Assembly: GCF_018403265.1 (NCBI RefSeq)
Contig: NZ_BOSI01000003.1
Span: 484,160 to 548,159, forward strand
Reading direction: 5' to 3'
Source: Paenibacillus sp. J31TS4
GTDB taxonomy: Bacteria > Bacillota > Bacilli > Paenibacillales > NBRC-103111
DNA: 64,000 nt
In this document: in pieces, positions 63,914-64,000 of the stretch
How positions within the stretch are numbered: the stretch's first letter is position 1
How the letters are laid out: the number at the start of each line of letters is the position of its first letter
Program-made: the position numbers and the translations under genes
Notes under the pieces: generated by a model
Databases searched by the model: none
Seen by the model: only the letters and a program-made list of their open reading frames with translations
What the model was told of the DNA's origin: nothing

Positions 63914-64000
63914 AGGATAAGCCCTCGACCGATTAGTATTCGTCAGCTGCACGCATTGCTGCGCTTCCACCCCGAACCTATCTACCTCGTCGTCTTCAAG
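63914..64000 (-). rRNA. 23S ribosomal RNA, 3' end only
   Basis: The last 87 bases of 23S rRNA lie on the minus strand and end CGGTCGAGGGCTTATCC. The segment GCAGCAATGCGTGCAGCTGA and the closing TACTAATCGG are typical of the domain VI end. The gene continues beyond the right edge. Confidence 0.93.

Overview
The window looks like a chromosome segment of a moderately GC-rich Firmicute of the Paenibacillaceae (Paenibacillus-like). The evidence is the gene order hprK-lgt-ppaX-acetyltransferase-hisZGDBHF(IE)-prs-TPR-trxB-glcK-rapZ-yvcK-whiA-HPr/Crh, the cggR-gap-pgk-tpiA-gpmI-eno operon followed by secG-rnr-smpB-ssrA, strong AGGAGG-type ribosome binding sites, frequent GTG/TTG starts, and Bacillus-type CggR and CtsR operators. 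No species can be assigned from the sequence alone.

Region 1 (1 to about 20.47 kb) is accessory DNA. Short blocks of one to three genes of unrelated function lie in mixed orientation: a truncated secreted cohesin-like protein, a response regulator with a BTAD domain, a PAF-acetylhydrolase-like enzyme, a LytTR/DUF3021 pair, a MarR operon, a YbdG-like MscS channel, a transposase fragment, a metallophosphoesterase, an HD hydrolase, a VOC protein, an MFS exporter, an AraC regulator, a PhyH dioxygenase, an SGNH hydrolase, a 1252-residue secreted modular protein and an HNH nuclease. The blocks are separated by six copies of a roughly 90-bp two-hairpin repeat (R1 to R6). All copies lie on the minus strand, and their 3' half resembles the 3' end and terminator of the tmRNA gene at 20.5 kb. 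A displaced copy of the last 85 bases of ssrA lies at 10.13 kb. Together these suggest an island, or cassette-like array, built up at the ssrA 3' end. No integrase is visible.

Region 2 (20.47 to 33.4 kb) is core and reads leftward: ssrA and smpB (trans-translation), rnr with an unusual 198-residue Gly/Ala/Arg tail, secG, an M50-like membrane protease, and the lower glycolytic operon under a CggR promoter/operator. Region 3 (33.7 to 37.1 kb) holds a PCYCGC lipoprotein, tRNA-Arg, clpP under tandem CtsR boxes, and a secreted stalk-domain protein.

Region 4 (37.2 to 58.8 kb) is a long leftward core block. It holds a Crh-like HPr that keeps His15, whiA, yvcK, rapZ, glcK, trxB, a TPR protein, prs, a histidine operon without hisA, a hexapeptide acetyltransferase, ppaX, lgt, hprK, msmX, a PucR-type regulator and a TagO/WecA-type transferase. 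HprK, the HPr/Crh protein, glcK, CggR, MsmX and a near-consensus cre site upstream of the large secreted protein tie the window to carbon catabolite control.

Region 5 (58.9 to 64 kb) reads rightward first: a LarA-like protein, a small membrane protein and a GMC oxidoreductase with its gluconate-2-dehydrogenase-subunit-3-like partner. A leftward rRNA/tRNA cluster follows. The 3' end of 23S rRNA enters at the right edge and is followed directly, with no 5S gene, by tRNA Ser-Met-Val-Thr-Asp-Phe-Tyr-Lys.
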